DNA from: Neovahlkampfia damariscottae | Taxonomy: Eukaryota; Heterolobosea; Selenaionea; Neovahlkampfiida; Neovahlkampfiidae | DNA: 64,000 nucleotides | NCBI GenBank assembly: GCA_016618085.1 | Contig: JABLTG010000069.1 | Location: 31,936 to 95,935 of the forward strand | Reading direction: 5' to 3' | In this document: positions 20,627 to 30,910 of the stretch, piece by piece | How the letters are laid out: the number at the start of each line of letters is the position of its first letter | Numbering within the stretch: position 1 is the stretch's first letter | Notes under the pieces: model-generated | The model's database searches: none | What the model saw: only the letters and a program-made list of their open reading frames with translations | What the model was told of the DNA's origin: nothing | Program-made: the position numbers and the translations under genes

Positions 20627-21800
20627 TATTCAAACTTGAAGTTAAGATTGAAATATTTTTGACATTTCATAACATTTGGAATATCTATTTTGTTGATCAA
20701 ATCACTAAAGAATTCTTTGTCCAATTGTAAAAAATATTTTGTCAATCGTTTATCTTTTTTGTATACTTTTTCAAAAATCTCTGCATCCATTTGGTCTTCC
20801 AAATTTAAAATAAGGAAAACGTTCAACACCATGCAATAGAATTTCTTTTTTTAGTGATAAACACCTACAATACACCATGAAAAATGGTGGAAAAATTTCA
20901 ATCAATTTTTTAACTTCTTCCACAGTGAAATTATAAATTTCGAATTGATAGTTACCAATAACGAAAATGTATTACGGATTTTCCTCTAACAACTCAAAAA
21001 ATCTTGGTTTTAGTAGTTCTGATGCTTCATCAACAAGAGGAAAAACCTCTTCAAATTCATCATATTCAAAGTCATCTTCATCATAGTCATCTTCAGTGTA
21101 TATTGACAATATTTGAGAATATTCTTCATCTGATTCATCATTTTCGTGTAGATCGACCCAAATATTACGAAAAGCTTCTTTGAATGAAAAATCATTTGAT
21201 GTATTGGTTTCAACGTTTGATATTGATCCCCTTCTTGAAAATAAAAATATAACTGGAGCAATTGCATCATACATTGTCCAATAGAGGAAGGTAAAAATTC
21301 TGTGATGATACGTTTTAAAATTGAAAAATGCACTGAGTGAACGTTCACATTTGTGAAATGATCAAGAATCCCTTTGGCTATATCTTTAGATAATGTATCA
21401 TCCAAAAAGTGCCCACATCCAATAAACACAAACATTTCTCAAAATGAACAAGATGAAAATAACAAACTGCTTTAGTTTAAAAACTAAATCATTGTCAAAA
21501 TGTTTTAACCAATTATCACATAATTTGATGGATCTGTGATGGACTGCATGTTCAAATAGTTCAAACTCTCCTAACATGGTAAAATAAACTTTTAGAAAAT
21601 AGTCATCTCGGTATTTTTTGAATGTTTTTTTAACTCTTCAGAAAATTCAATTAATTGTTCAAAATTGAATTCTTCAACTTTTTCGATTTTTTGTTTTTTT
21701 AAAGATAATTGGTTCAATTGTTCAAAGTTTGTTCCTCTTCTTCAATAATCTCCAGTAACTTTCGTTTTATGTTCTGTTGATAAGGAACCTCTTCTTCCAT
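20623..21800 (-). CDS. Hypothetical acidic protein, exon structure unresolved; one in-frame TAA
   Basis: Several coding-looking blocks run in one direction: MEEEVPYQQNIKRKLLEII (start after an ATTGGTCA element), YRDDYFLKVYFTMLGEFELF, DDTLSKDIAKGILDHF, an acidic stretch EDDYDEDDFEYDEFEEVFP, and KYFLQLDKEFFSDLINKID to a stop at 20623. Some joins work with tiny introns: GTATGATG..CCAG (20 nt, about 21250-21270) and GTGTAT..AAAG (31 nt). Others do not resolve, and a TAA at about 20972 interrupts a frame that clearly continues. So it is either a rapidly decaying gene or one with unusual splicing. No family recognised. Its stop overlaps that of receptor copy 4. Confidence 0.45.
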
Positions 21801-21954
21801 CACACGTTGATCTGTTGGTCGAAATTGACCAATGAAACTCTTGAATTTCTTTTGTTGAAAAATAAATAAAATTGAAGAATTGAGAGAAAATTTTCATTTT
21901 TTCCTGTTTGGTAGTTTTTAAAGTCATTTCATTGGTTCACGTCATATAAAACAA

Positions 21955-23399
21955 ATGGCAACTGAATTGACAGTACAAAAGTGCGCTGTTACCAAACAGA
22001 TCCTAGAAAACAAGTATGCTGAAAAAAAATTAGAACAAATGGCAAAAATTAGATTGAGTCAAAAACAAGTTGAAGAAACTTCTTATCAATCCATGATTAA
22101 ACAAAGAAGATTTGTCAAAGAATACACAAAAGTAGCAACAATTGGAAGAGGAGCTTTTGGTGAAGTACGTTTAGTTAAAGACAAAACTGGAAAAGTCTTT
22201 GCGATGAAAATCATGAAAAAAGCAGAAATGTTAAAAAAACAACAAATTGGTAAAAAAAAAAAAAAAAATTAAAAAAAAAATAAAGCACACGTTCGTTCAG
22301 AAAGAGATATTCTTTCTTTATCACAAGACAATCCATGGGTAAAAAAGAAAAAGAAAATAATTCCAACTTTTTTTACAGATGGTTCAATTAGAATGCTCTT
22401 TTCAAGATGACAAAAATTTATATTTAGTAATGGATTATATGCCAGGTGGTGATATGATGACATGGCTTATTAAGAAAGAATTCTTTTCTGAAGAAGAAGC
22501 AAGATTTTATTTAGCCGAAATTGTATTGGCTGTTCATTCCATTCATCAATTAGATTATGTTCATAGGTAATAACTACAAGAAAACTAACCACTTTTCTAA
22601 AGAGATTTGAAACCTGATAATATTTTATTAACAGGGGACGGTCATATTAAATTATCAGATTTTGGATTATCAAAACCTTATTCATCACAAGAACCTGATG
22701 AAGATGTTGAAAATTTATTGAAAATTGCTTCAGAATCAAAGATTGATACTAAAAAAACAAGAAAATCAAAAACAAAAAAAGAAAGAGAAAAAATGTGGGA
22801 AATTGTTGGTTCAAATGGTTATATCGCTCCTGAAGTATTATTAAAACAAGGCTACGATCATACTTGTGATTGGTGGTCTGTAGGTTGTATCATGTTTGAA
22901 ATGATTTGTGGATGTAAAATTTTAACCAATGATTTTTAATCGTCCTTTCATAGATGCCCCATTTACAGATGTAAATAATGATCCACTTCAAACTTCTTTA
23001 AATATTGTAAAATGGAAAGAATATCTTGAATTCCCAGATGACATTGAAATCTCTGACACAGCAATGGATTTAATTCAAAAATTTTTATGTGGACCAAATG
23101 AAAGAATAAAAAAATTGAAAGATATCAAAAAGCATCCATTTTTCAAAGGAATTAACTGGGATCATATTCAATCAGCTCAAGCTCCTTTTATTCCAAATTT
23201 GAGAGATGAGTTTGATCATTCATATTTTGATGAATTTGAAGATGATGATGATATTGATAAAGAAATTTCAACAGAAAATAAACAACACAGAAATTTATTT
23301 GCTGATGAAAATCGTGTCTTTTTTCAATTTACATTCAATAAAACTGACACAAAAAAGAAACCTGCAAAAAATCTTCACCAAATCTTTTCAGATGAATAA
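21955..23399 (+). CDS. NDR/LATS-family AGC protein kinase
   Basis: Five exons with introns 22250-22285, 22339-22378, 22568-22603 and 22914-22953 (36-40 nt). The N-terminal ~60 residues are the basic helical segment that in NDR kinases binds MOB. Then GRGAFGEVRLV, VFAMKIMKK, HRDLKPDNILL (split at the Arg codon), SDFGLSK, and an activation loop with a Lys/Arg-rich insert (KKTRKSKTKKEREKMWEIVG) typical of NDR. The intron at 22914 yields CGYAPFTDV. The C-terminus is shortened: the hydrophobic motif is only weakly suggested (RVFFQFTFNKT). NDR kinases act in Hippo/morphogenesis pathways controlling cell shape and division. Confidence 0.92.
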
Positions 23400-23475
23400 A
23401 TTATTTTTTAACTCAAATTCAAAAAAAATACTTAATAAGGGCGATTTTCCTTGATTATTGAGAAAAATAATTGAT

Positions 23476-23482
23476 CCAATCA
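23476..23482 (+). promoter_or_regulatory. CCAATCA start-proximal element
   Basis: The motif ends one base before the ATG at 23484, among the tightest examples in the window. Similar boxes sit at 593-599, 9047-9053, 10981-10987, 29383-29389 and 31668-31674, and reversed before many minus-strand starts. Confidence 0.6.
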
Positions 23483-23483
23483 A

Positions 23484-23882
23484 ATGTCTCAAAAACTACT
23501 GAGTGTTTTTAATGGCAAGGCAACACCCCCAACAAAATTTCAATTCACATCATATGGTGATTGGGAATACCATATTTTAGCTGGAAAACCTGATAAATCC
23601 ATCGAAGAATTCATTCTTAACACACTGAAAGACTTTCAAATTACAAATGTTCATCCAAATGACTTCAAAACAGTTTCTTTCAAAAACTGGGATGAATTTC
23701 ATTCTAGATTAAACGTAGATATTGAAGGAACAAAAAAATTGTTACCGAATTGGAAATTCATGTCAAGTTATATTCCTGTTTTTCCAAAAGAATTTATAGA
23801 AATTATTCACAGTGGAAATGATAAAATATATGCTTGTAAATCAGTCAATGGTTATTTTATGATAAAATATGCCACATCATAA
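23484..23882 (+). CDS. Hypothetical small protein
   Basis: 132 residues, no introns, start one base after CCAATCA. The sequence is mixed alpha/beta (FQFTSYGDWEYHILAG, TVSFKNWDEFHSRL, KIYACKSVNGYFMIKY) with no signal peptide or membrane helix. I recognise no family. It sits 84 bp after the NDR kinase on the same strand. Confidence 0.6.
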   Translation: MSQKLLSVFNGKATPPTKFQFTSYGDWEYHILAGKPDKSIEEFILNTLKDFQITNVHPNDFKTVSFKNWDEFHSRLNVDIEGTKKLLPNWKFMSSYIPVFPKEFIEIIHSGNDKIYACKSVNGYFMIKYATS

Positions 23883-24022
23883 ATTTTTTTTTTTTTTGAA
23901 AATTGGAGAGGTCTTATTTTTTTGTATCACTGAAGTTATTTCGTGAATGTTTCATGAGTTGAAATCATGATTCTTCACAATGGGTGTATCTTTTTTTGTT
24001 TTTGTTTGAGCCAATAAAAAAC

Positions 24023-24439
24023 ATGGAAGATGAGGTGATAAAGTGCTGTTGGAAGAGATTTGTCAATGACAAAGATGGTTCTTATTACTATCATAACTTT
24101 ATTACAAACGAATTTTCATCAGAGAAAAAAGATTTAGTTGACAAAAAGACTGAAAAAAAATTTGAAAAATTTTTTCGTTTAAATCCTGTCAACATCAATT
24201 ATTTGAAAATTTGTCAAGATGTGTTACCTGATAAGTATTTGAATTTCCATTGCTCATTAATTGTGAATAACGAATATTCAAAAGAAAATTATAAAATTTT
24301 TAAAGAACAAATTCGAAATGAAATTGGTAAAATAGAAATAAACGAAAAAATTGAAACTGAAGAGTTAAATTATTCAAAATTTCGTCAAGAAGCGAATGAG
24401 TATGTTAAAAATTGGTTCAAATTGAAAATTAAGCAATAA
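24023..24439 (+). CDS. WW-domain-like small protein
   Basis: 138 residues, no introns. An N-terminal segment CWKRFVNDKDGSYYYHNFITNEFSSEKK follows the WW pattern (first Trp, Gly, YYxN, Thr) but lacks the second Trp and the final Pro, so it may be a degenerate WW domain. The rest is charged and helical. WW domains bind proline-rich ligands; whether this one does is unclear. Start at 24023 is chosen because a CCAATAA box (24011-24017) lies just before it; the open frame extends upstream only with non-ATG codons. Confidence 0.6.
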   Translation: MEDEVIKCCWKRFVNDKDGSYYYHNFITNEFSSEKKDLVDKKTEKKFEKFFRLNPVNINYLKICQDVLPDKYLNFHCSLIVNNEYSKENYKIFKEQIRNEIGKIEINEKIETEELNYSKFRQEANEYVKNWFKLKIKQ

Positions 24440-24531
24440 AAAAAAAGTTGAAAAAAAAACAATCAAACAAAAATGAAACTAAGTTTTAGAACCATATTTT
24501 TATTGATGCATGTGAAATTTGAATATCATTA

Positions 24532-25564
24532 CTACTTATAATAAAACCTTAATAAATTAATGAAGAGTGTTAAAATAAAAATAATGATGCCCAATAGATC
24601 TGAATACTTTTTTGTTTCATTTGGTGGATACTCATCGTATAACTCAATTGAATTCTTGATATGTTCTTCTATATCTAAGTTTGGCGGTAATTTTGTCAAA
24701 ACTTGATAAACCTATTGTGAAAATTGAACATCAAAAAAACTTACTTCACTAAATTCGCATTCTCTGCTCAAAATTTCCTTTCTTCTTGACAAAATAATTG
24801 ATGTAGCTAAATAAATTGGCATCCAAATATCACAAGAAAGAAAAAAATCAAATAATCGACAAATAACTTCAAAATCTTCAATAACATGAGAAAACCAAGT
24901 CAATATCCATGAAAAAGCAAAATGACTTGTAAAATTTAATAGAATAAAATAAAAAACCTTGTGTGATTCTGTGACTTCTGTATATGTTCACCCAATTCTG
25001 TTTAGAAAAAAATAATAAAAAAATTTTATCTTTTTCTTTACCTGGATCTATTTGATAAATTAATTCAAATATTCTTTCCATTTTTTGTATAATAGGATCA
25101 AACTCTGGTTTCAGCATTGAATCTTTCAAATGCAAAATTGTTAATTTTTTTATACAAGCCAAAGCAACATCTTCACCACAAACAAATAAAAATATTGTGC
25201 AAATATCATGAAACCCTTGAAAGTAATATAAGTCTTCATTATCAATCATCACATTATTCATTATATTTCTCAATTGATTTCGTTTGAATTCAGCTTCTTC
25301 AGGTGAATCATTTCTAATGAATTTCCACATACTTCTGTCAACATCTTTATCAATTTGATCTGAAAAATTATGTTTTTTAGTTATGTTTTTGTTTGAATTT
25401 GTGTCAATTGAAACATCTAATAGTAAACTCCAAACTTTTTTTCTGATTTCATTTGTGTATAAACCACCTGTTGTTTTACAAAAATTTTTTAATTTTTTAA
25501 CATTTTTCTTTTTTATTGCTTGTTCTATTTGATTTAGTTTTTCATCTTTTTCCTGTTGTTTCAT
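24532..25564 (-). CDS. TBC-domain Rab GTPase-activating protein, TBC1D20/Gyp8-like, C-terminal membrane anchor
   Basis: Four exons with introns 24997-25041, 24926-24957 and 24712-24744. The TBC motifs are present: RKKVWSLLLDVS, DVDRSMWKFI, a YYFQGFHDICTIFL block holding the Gln finger (YxQG), and FSWILTWFSHVIEDFEVICRLFDF after splicing. The arginine-finger position IRNDSPEE follows RSMWKF, where the usual Arg motif is IxxDxxR; the exact finger residue is not obvious. The C-terminus ends in one hydrophobic helix (LLGIIIFILTLFINLL), as in ER-anchored TBC1D20, which acts on Rab1. The stop is TAG, one of the clear uses of that codon here. Confidence 0.88.
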
Positions 25565-25893
25565 GAATGAGGATTATTGGTTTTGACCAATTGAAAAAAG
25601 GTGATTTAAAATTTGAAGAGAAATTAAAAGAAAGGATTTTATTTTGTCATTCAAGTTTATGGAGTTGTTTTTTCCTAAAACTAATTCAACATAAAATTCA
25701 AATTTAAAGTCAATGTTACTGGTATAAGGACTTGTTGAATCTTTTTACTGTTGTTTTTACTCAACAATTCGAATGCTCCAAACACTCATCTCAAGTAGTT
25801 GTTGATTGCTTCCTCCAATCAAAATGTATCTAAAAATAGATGACCAACCACAAGTTGCCAAAAAAAAAAATCACAACAAAATAAAGGAGAATC
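25565..25893. other. Intergenic region between divergent genes, no gene seen
   Basis: AT-rich with CCAAT-type boxes near both ends (attggttttgaccaatt at 25578-25594 and tccaatcaaaatg at about 25814). No open frame with coding character. Confidence 0.5.
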
Positions 25894-27299
25894 ATGAGTC
25901 AAAATTCAACAAAAGGAAAAATAATGGTCACCATAGTTGAAGGTAAAAATATGCCAACTATGGATTGGGTAGGTTCTTCTGATGTATATGTCCAAGCAAA
26001 AGTTGCTTCTTCAAAAGTAAAAACCAAAGTAATAAAACGTTGTCTCCAACCAATTTGGAATGAAAAATTCTTAGTTGGTTTCCAAAATACATCAGATGAA
26101 ATTGAATTCTCAGTTTATGGTAAAAATTTTTTTTTTTTTTTTTGACACAAATCAAGATTGGGACAGGTTTGTTTTTTTTATTTTTGACAATATAAAACTT
26201 CAGATTAAGTACAAATGATTTAATTGGAAAGGTCAATTACCCATTATCAAAGTTAGAAAACGGTAAAAACGACATGTGGTTACCGTTACCACAAATCAAA
26301 GGAAAAATACCTGAAATTCATGTCATTTTAGAATTACAACCTTGTTTAATTGTTAAAGTTTGTGAAGGTAAAAATTTACCAGCAATGGACATTGGCGGAA
26401 AATCTGATCCTTATGTTGAATTAGTTTTAGGAAAAAAAAAATTCAGAACAAAAAAAATCATGAGAGATGTAAATCCTGTTTGGAATGAAACATTTGATTT
26501 TGAAATCAAAGATTTAGAAAATACACTTGACATCAAAGTTTGGGATTGGGATCTACTTTCAAAAAATGATTTGATTGGCAAGTTAATCTTAACACTTTCA
26601 AGTTTAAAAGAAGGAAAGAATGATATTATTTTAGATTTAGAAAAAAAAGGTCATATTCGTTTAGAAGTAGATGCCATTGGTTTTGGTAAAAAACAACAAC
26701 AACAATGGCAACAACAATCAATGTACGGAATTCAACAACAACCACAACAAAGTATGTATGGTATTCAACCACAACAATCAATGTATGGAGTTCAATCTCA
26801 AAGTTTAAATCCAATGGGTTCAATGTATGTTTCACCACAGCAACAACCTTCAATGTATCAACCACAACAACAAAGTATGTATGGAATACAACCACAACAA
26901 TCAATGTATGGAATTCAACAACAACAACAACCACAACAAAGTATGTATCAACCACAACAACAAAGTACCTATGGTGTTTATCAACAACAACCTCAACAAC
27001 AAAGTATGTATCAACCACAACAATCGATGTATCAACAACCACAACAACAACAAAGTATATATCAACCACAACAACAACAATCAATGTATGGTGTCTATCA
27101 ACCTCAACAACAACAACAATATCAACAACCACAACAACAATATCAACAACCACAACAACAATATCAACAACCACAACAACAACAAGGTAGTTTTGGACAA
27201 CAACAACAATCCATGTATCAACCTCAACAACAACAAAATAACCAATATCAACAACAACAACAACCACAACAACAATACCAACCATTTAATCAAATGTAA
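25894..27299 (+). CDS. Tandem C2 protein with long Gln/Met/Tyr-repeat tail; contains a 10-nt micro-exon
   Basis: Exons 25894-26119, 26157-26166 (10 nt) and 26204-27299, introns of 37 nt each. Both introns and the micro-exon are needed to restore VYDWDRLSTNDLIGKV, which aligns with the same region of the paralogous C2 genes. The first C2 domain has GKNMPTMDWVGSSDVYV; the second has GKNLPAMDIGGKSDPYV and VWDWDLLSKNDLIGK. From 26690 on, the tail is built of units such as SMYGIQPQQ and YQQPQQQ, nearly all CAA codons. Such low-complexity tails can phase-separate, which is inference. No signal peptide. Confidence 0.85.
26690..27293 (+). repeat. CAA-rich (poly-Gln) coding repeat
   Basis: Irregular tandem repeats of CAACAA blocks with interspersed SMYG/MYQP codons inside the C2 gene. 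The run favours CAA over CAG almost without exception. It generates long spurious frames on both strands. Confidence 0.85.
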
Positions 27300-27400
27300 T
27301 GAAATTTTTTGATAAATTTTGAATTTATTTTTTATTTTACTTTCTTATTTTTTATTTTATTGGTCAATTTTTTTTTGTAAAAGAAACCACTGAGGAAAGG

Positions 27401-27844
27401 ATGTTAAAAAAATTGAGTTGTTTCAAAACAAATAAAGTTGTAAAAGATGTACTCCAAACTAAAAATTATGCGACACTTATGCACAGTGAATCACCAGATC
27501 ATGCAAAAAGAAGAGTTTTAGCAATTTACCGTATTTTATTGAAAGATTTGCCATGGATAAAAAATACATATCAAGTGACAACTACACAAAGAAAAATGAG
27601 AGATAGAGTAAAAAGAGAATTCTTAGTTCACAAAAACGTTAAAGACTTAAAAATTATTGATAATTTAATTTTCACTGCAGTTGAACAAGTTGAAGACACA
27701 AAAGCACGTCATAGTCAAAGAGGTCATGTTCTCAGATGGTTTGAAGAAGAAGATACAGCTACAATTGATTATTTAGAATCTTTCCACAGAGACTCAATGA
27801 ACTTACCAGAAGATTTAGACTTTGGTCCAAAAATTGGAGCTTAA
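27401..27844 (+). CDS. NDUFA6: Complex I LYR subunit NDUFA6 (B14)
   Basis: 147 residues, no introns. The LYR-family motif is ILAIYRILLKDLP-like (VLAIYRILLKDLPWI), followed by YQVTTTQRKMRDRVKREF, DLKIIDNLIFTAVEQVEDT, and an acidic tail, as expected for the B14/NDUFA6 accessory subunit. It would bind the acyl-carrier protein and sit in the matrix arm of mitochondrial complex I. The N-terminus MLKKLSCFKTNKVVKDVLQ could serve as a presequence. It argues for an aerobic, respiring mitochondrion. Confidence 0.82.
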   Translation: MLKKLSCFKTNKVVKDVLQTKNYATLMHSESPDHAKRRVLAIYRILLKDLPWIKNTYQVTTTQRKMRDRVKREFLVHKNVKDLKIIDNLIFTAVEQVEDTKARHSQRGHVLRWFEEEDTATIDYLESFHRDSMNLPEDLDFGPKIGA

Positions 27845-27869
27845 TTAACATCATTGAATACATAAATCT

Positions 27870-28653
27870 TTATTTTTTTGATAAATTTTTTGGAACTTTC
27901 ATTTTTTGTTTCGTCCAGTCTTTGACGCCTGCTTCGACAGTTTTTTTTTTTTTTTCTTTTTCATTGTTGGTCACAGTTTTCATCGTTTCAAGTTCATTTT
28001 CAATTAATGATATTATATTCAGGCATTGAGTTAAATTAGTTTGTAATTCCCATGAATGTGAATAACAAATCAGCACTGACAAGGAAATTTGATCTTGATT
28101 ATTTTGTAGTTTTTGAATGTCCTTTAATATTAATCCTTTGGTTATTAAATCTTTAGAAAAAAGAATTTGTATTTCTTTCATTTTTTGTACTTGGATTTTA
28201 AATTCAATTTTTTTGTTTACAAAGTTTGTTAGATTTGGAAATATTAGGAATTCCTTTGGATTGATTTATCATAAAAAATCTTTTTTCTTCAAAGTTTTCA
28301 GTTCGTTTTAACATTTTTTTGTGTTCTTTTTTCTATGAAAAATTTGTAAATTTTTTTTTTTTTGCTACTAAATTTTCATAAGCAGTATTTAATTTTGAAA
28401 TACAACTAAAAATATCATTCAGTATTTTTTCTTCAACTCTTTGTTGTATATTGTCGAATTCTGAAAAAACAGCCCAATTTGGACTATCAATGTACCTACA
28501 AGCAATTGAGTTAAATTATTTCTAAAACTGTTTTTCAATAATTAAATTTGAAAAGTTTAGGATTATTTCACTTCCTTTAGCTGATTCTTTAGACCAAAGA
28601 CGATATAATTTTTTGTTTTCTTCAATGGATTTTAAGATTTCTTCAACGTTCAT
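27870..28653 (-). CDS. Coiled-coil protein, weakly AIRIM/C1orf109-like
   Basis: Four exons with introns 28496-28528, 28333-28368 and 28190-28220 (31-36 nt); each removal restores an open frame. The ~225-residue product starts MNVEEILKSIEENKKLYRLW and is almost wholly helical, with charged heptads (VEEKILNDIFSCISKLN) and a basic tail (KKKKKTVEAGVKDWTKQKMK). The N-terminal part loosely resembles the ribosome-biogenesis cofactor AIRIM (C1orf109), but I would not rely on that. The gene converges on NDUFA6 with 25 bp between. Confidence 0.6.
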
Positions 28654-28710
28654 TACCTTAACATACAAAAAATATTTGATTGGCAAAAAAACACTCAATA
28701 AATAATTTTT

Positions 28711-29352
28711 TTATTCCAATTTTTCGGCAATAAAAGATACTAAATATTGTTTTCTATTACCAGTTTCATATTGAAATTCTTGAATGTAGTCTTTTGTTTC
28801 AATAAATTTGAAATTTTCAAAATCGTTTTTCAAGTCTTCTGTTGAATATAACAACTCTACAAGTGGAGGACCTCTTTCCTTTAATTTAAAGTGTTCTGTA
28901 TGAAAACCAGAGATCGCAATGCAACCATTTTTCTTTAACAATTTTTTCATTTGCTCATGAAGTTTGGAATACTCAACTGTAAACTGAATTTTAATTCCAA
29001 CAATCAAATCAAATTTCTTTTGAAAATCAAAATCTAATGTTCCTGTTTCAACAACCTTGTAATTTGTTAATTTTAATTCTTCTGCTTGTTCAATGGCTTT
29101 TTTGATGGCTTTTGTTGATATTTCAGTTGCTGTGACATTAATACCTAATTTTGCTAATTTTATTCCATTGTCACCATTTCCGTCTGCTACACAAAGACAC
29201 TCTTTGTTTTCAAATTTTTTGAAAAAATCTAAATGTTCTTCAATGAACTTTGACTTAATCCAAGGTACTTCATTTCCTCCTAAATCTTCATATAACTCAT
29301 CCCATGCTTTTGGATCGGAATAATTAGACATCTCACTTTTTTTAACATTCAT
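28711..29352 (-). CDS. Class I SAM-dependent methyltransferase, paralogue A
   Basis: 213 residues, no introns. Motif I is CLCVADGNGDNGIKLAKLG (glycine-rich SAM loop in the form VADGNGDNG), followed by VTATEIS (acidic motif II) and FDLIVGIKIQF (motif IV). Overall pattern resembles TPMT/TehB-like small methyltransferases; the substrate is unknown. A paralogue lies 1.6 kb away at 30911-31540 on the same strand with the succinate-CoA ligase gene between them. The ATG at 29352 follows an ATTGGAC element by a few bases. Confidence 0.82.
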   Translation of the reverse strand: MNVKKSEMSNYSDPKAWDELYEDLGGNEVPWIKSKFIEEHLDFFKKFENKECLCVADGNGDNGIKLAKLGINVTATEISTKAIKKAIEQAEELKLTNYKVVETGTLDFDFQKKFDLIVGIKIQFTVEYSKLHEQMKKLLKKNGCIAISGFHTEHFKLKERGPPLVELLYSTEDLKNDFENFKFIETKDYIQEFQYETGNRKQYLVSFIAEKLE

Positions 29353-29382
29353 TGAAAACGATTGGACAACTAACTATTCTAA

Positions 29383-29389
29383 CCAATCA
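29383..29389 (+). promoter_or_regulatory. CCAATCA start-proximal element of succinate-CoA ligase gene
   Basis: Ends two bases before the ATG at 29392. The divergent methyltransferase gene has its own reversed element (gattgg) at 29360-29365, so this 40-bp gap works in both directions. Confidence 0.6.
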
Positions 29390-29391
29390 AA

Positions 29392-30894
29392 ATGTTTCTT
29401 TCCAAAACCTTCACAAAATCAAAAAACATTCTGGTACTTCAATTTTTTTTTTTTTTTGACTTTTTAAGAATTCAGTTTCAAAAAGAAACCTTTACATTCA
29501 TGAATACCAAGGAAAAGAATTAATGAAAAAAGTAAAAAAAAAAATACGTTAAAACAAAAAGTATGGAATTGCTCATCAAAGAGGATTTGTTGCATCATCT
29601 GTTGAAGATGCTAAATTAGCTGCTGAAAAAGTTTCAAAAGAATTCAAAAGTAAAAATTTCATCGTTAAAGGACAAATTCTTGCTGGAGGAAGAGGAAAAG
29701 GAACTTTTGACACTGTAAAAAAAAAAAATTGAAAAATAACATTATTCAATAGGGTTATAAAGGTAAAATTATTCACTAAAAAAACTAATTTTAAGGTGGT
29801 GTTAAATTCACAAAAAGTAAAAAAATTCAAAAAATTAACAAAAATTTAAAGGCTCTGATGAAGTAGCTGAAGTTGCTAAACAAATGTTAGGAAATCGTTT
29901 AACAACAATTCAAACACCAAAAGAAGGAATTGAAGTCAAAACAGTTTATGTTGCTGAATGTTTAGATTTTGACAAAGAATTCTATTTGTAAGAAAAAAGA
30001 AGTTTTTATACTGTTTTAGTGCTATTGTGTTCGATAGAGGATATCAAGCTCCAGTCATGATTGCATCAAAAGAAGGTGGTGTTGAAATTGAAGAAGTTTC
30101 AAGAACAAATCCAGACGCTATTGTCAAAGAACCAATTGATATTAAAACAGGACCAACAGATAAACAACTTGAAAGACTTGGTACATCACTTGGACTTTCA
30201 GGAGATACTTTAAAACAATCAAAAACTTTGATGAATAATTTTTACAAATTAATGGTTGAAACAGATTCAACTCAAATTGAAATCAATCCTTTAATTGTTA
30301 CAAATGATGAACAAGTTGTTTGTGTTGATGCTAAAATCAATTTTGATGACAATGCTGAATTCAGACATCCAGACATTTTTGCTTTGAGAGATTTTTCAGA
30401 AGAAGATCCAAGAGAAGTTCAAGCATCAAAATTTGGATTAAATTATATTGGATTGGATGGTAATATTGGGTAAGTTACATTTTTCATTTTTTAAATTTCC
30501 ATTTCTTAGATGTATGGTGAATGGAGCTGGATTGGCCATGGCAACAATGGATATTATTCAATTATATGGAGGATCACCTGCAAACTTTTTAGATGTTGGT
30601 GGTGGTGCTCAAGTAGATCAAGTCCGTGAAGCTTTAAAAATTTTAACAAATGATCCAAGAGTAAAATGTGTTCTTGTTAATATTTTTGGTGGTATTATGA
30701 GATGTGATATTATTGCTAAAGGTATTGTTGAAGCTGTAAAACAATTAGGTGGTGTTAAAATTCCTATTGTTGCTCGTTTATCAGGAACAAATTCAGAAGA
30801 AGGAAAAAGAATCTTATTAGACTCAGGAATGAAATTTGTAGCTGCTGATGATTTAGATGATGCTGCTCAAAAAGCAGTTAAATGTTTAGAATAA
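29392..30894 (+). CDS. Succinate-CoA ligase beta subunit, mitochondrial
   Basis: Eight exons: 29392-29433, 29469-29531, 29562-29714, 29753-29762, 29796-29816, 29852-29987, 30020-30469, 30510-30894. Exon 4 is 10 nt and exon 5 is 21 nt; both are needed for [13 protein letters not shown]. The presequence [20 protein letters not shown] precedes [13 protein letters not shown], the mature start. Conserved parts include AGGRGKGTF (ATP grasp), [34 protein letters not shown] and [10 protein letters not shown], the C-terminal CoA-ligase domain. With the alpha subunit it makes ATP or GTP from succinyl-CoA in the Krebs cycle. Which nucleotide is used cannot be told here. Confidence 0.95.
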
Positions 30895-30910
30895 AAAAAT
30901 TCGAAACTTT

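Noticed and set aside
26626-27285. Long minus-strand frame of Val/Asp-rich protein and several plus-strand Asn/Thr-rich frames
   Set aside because: They are shadows of the CAA repeats in the C2 gene; composition is an artefact of the repeat.
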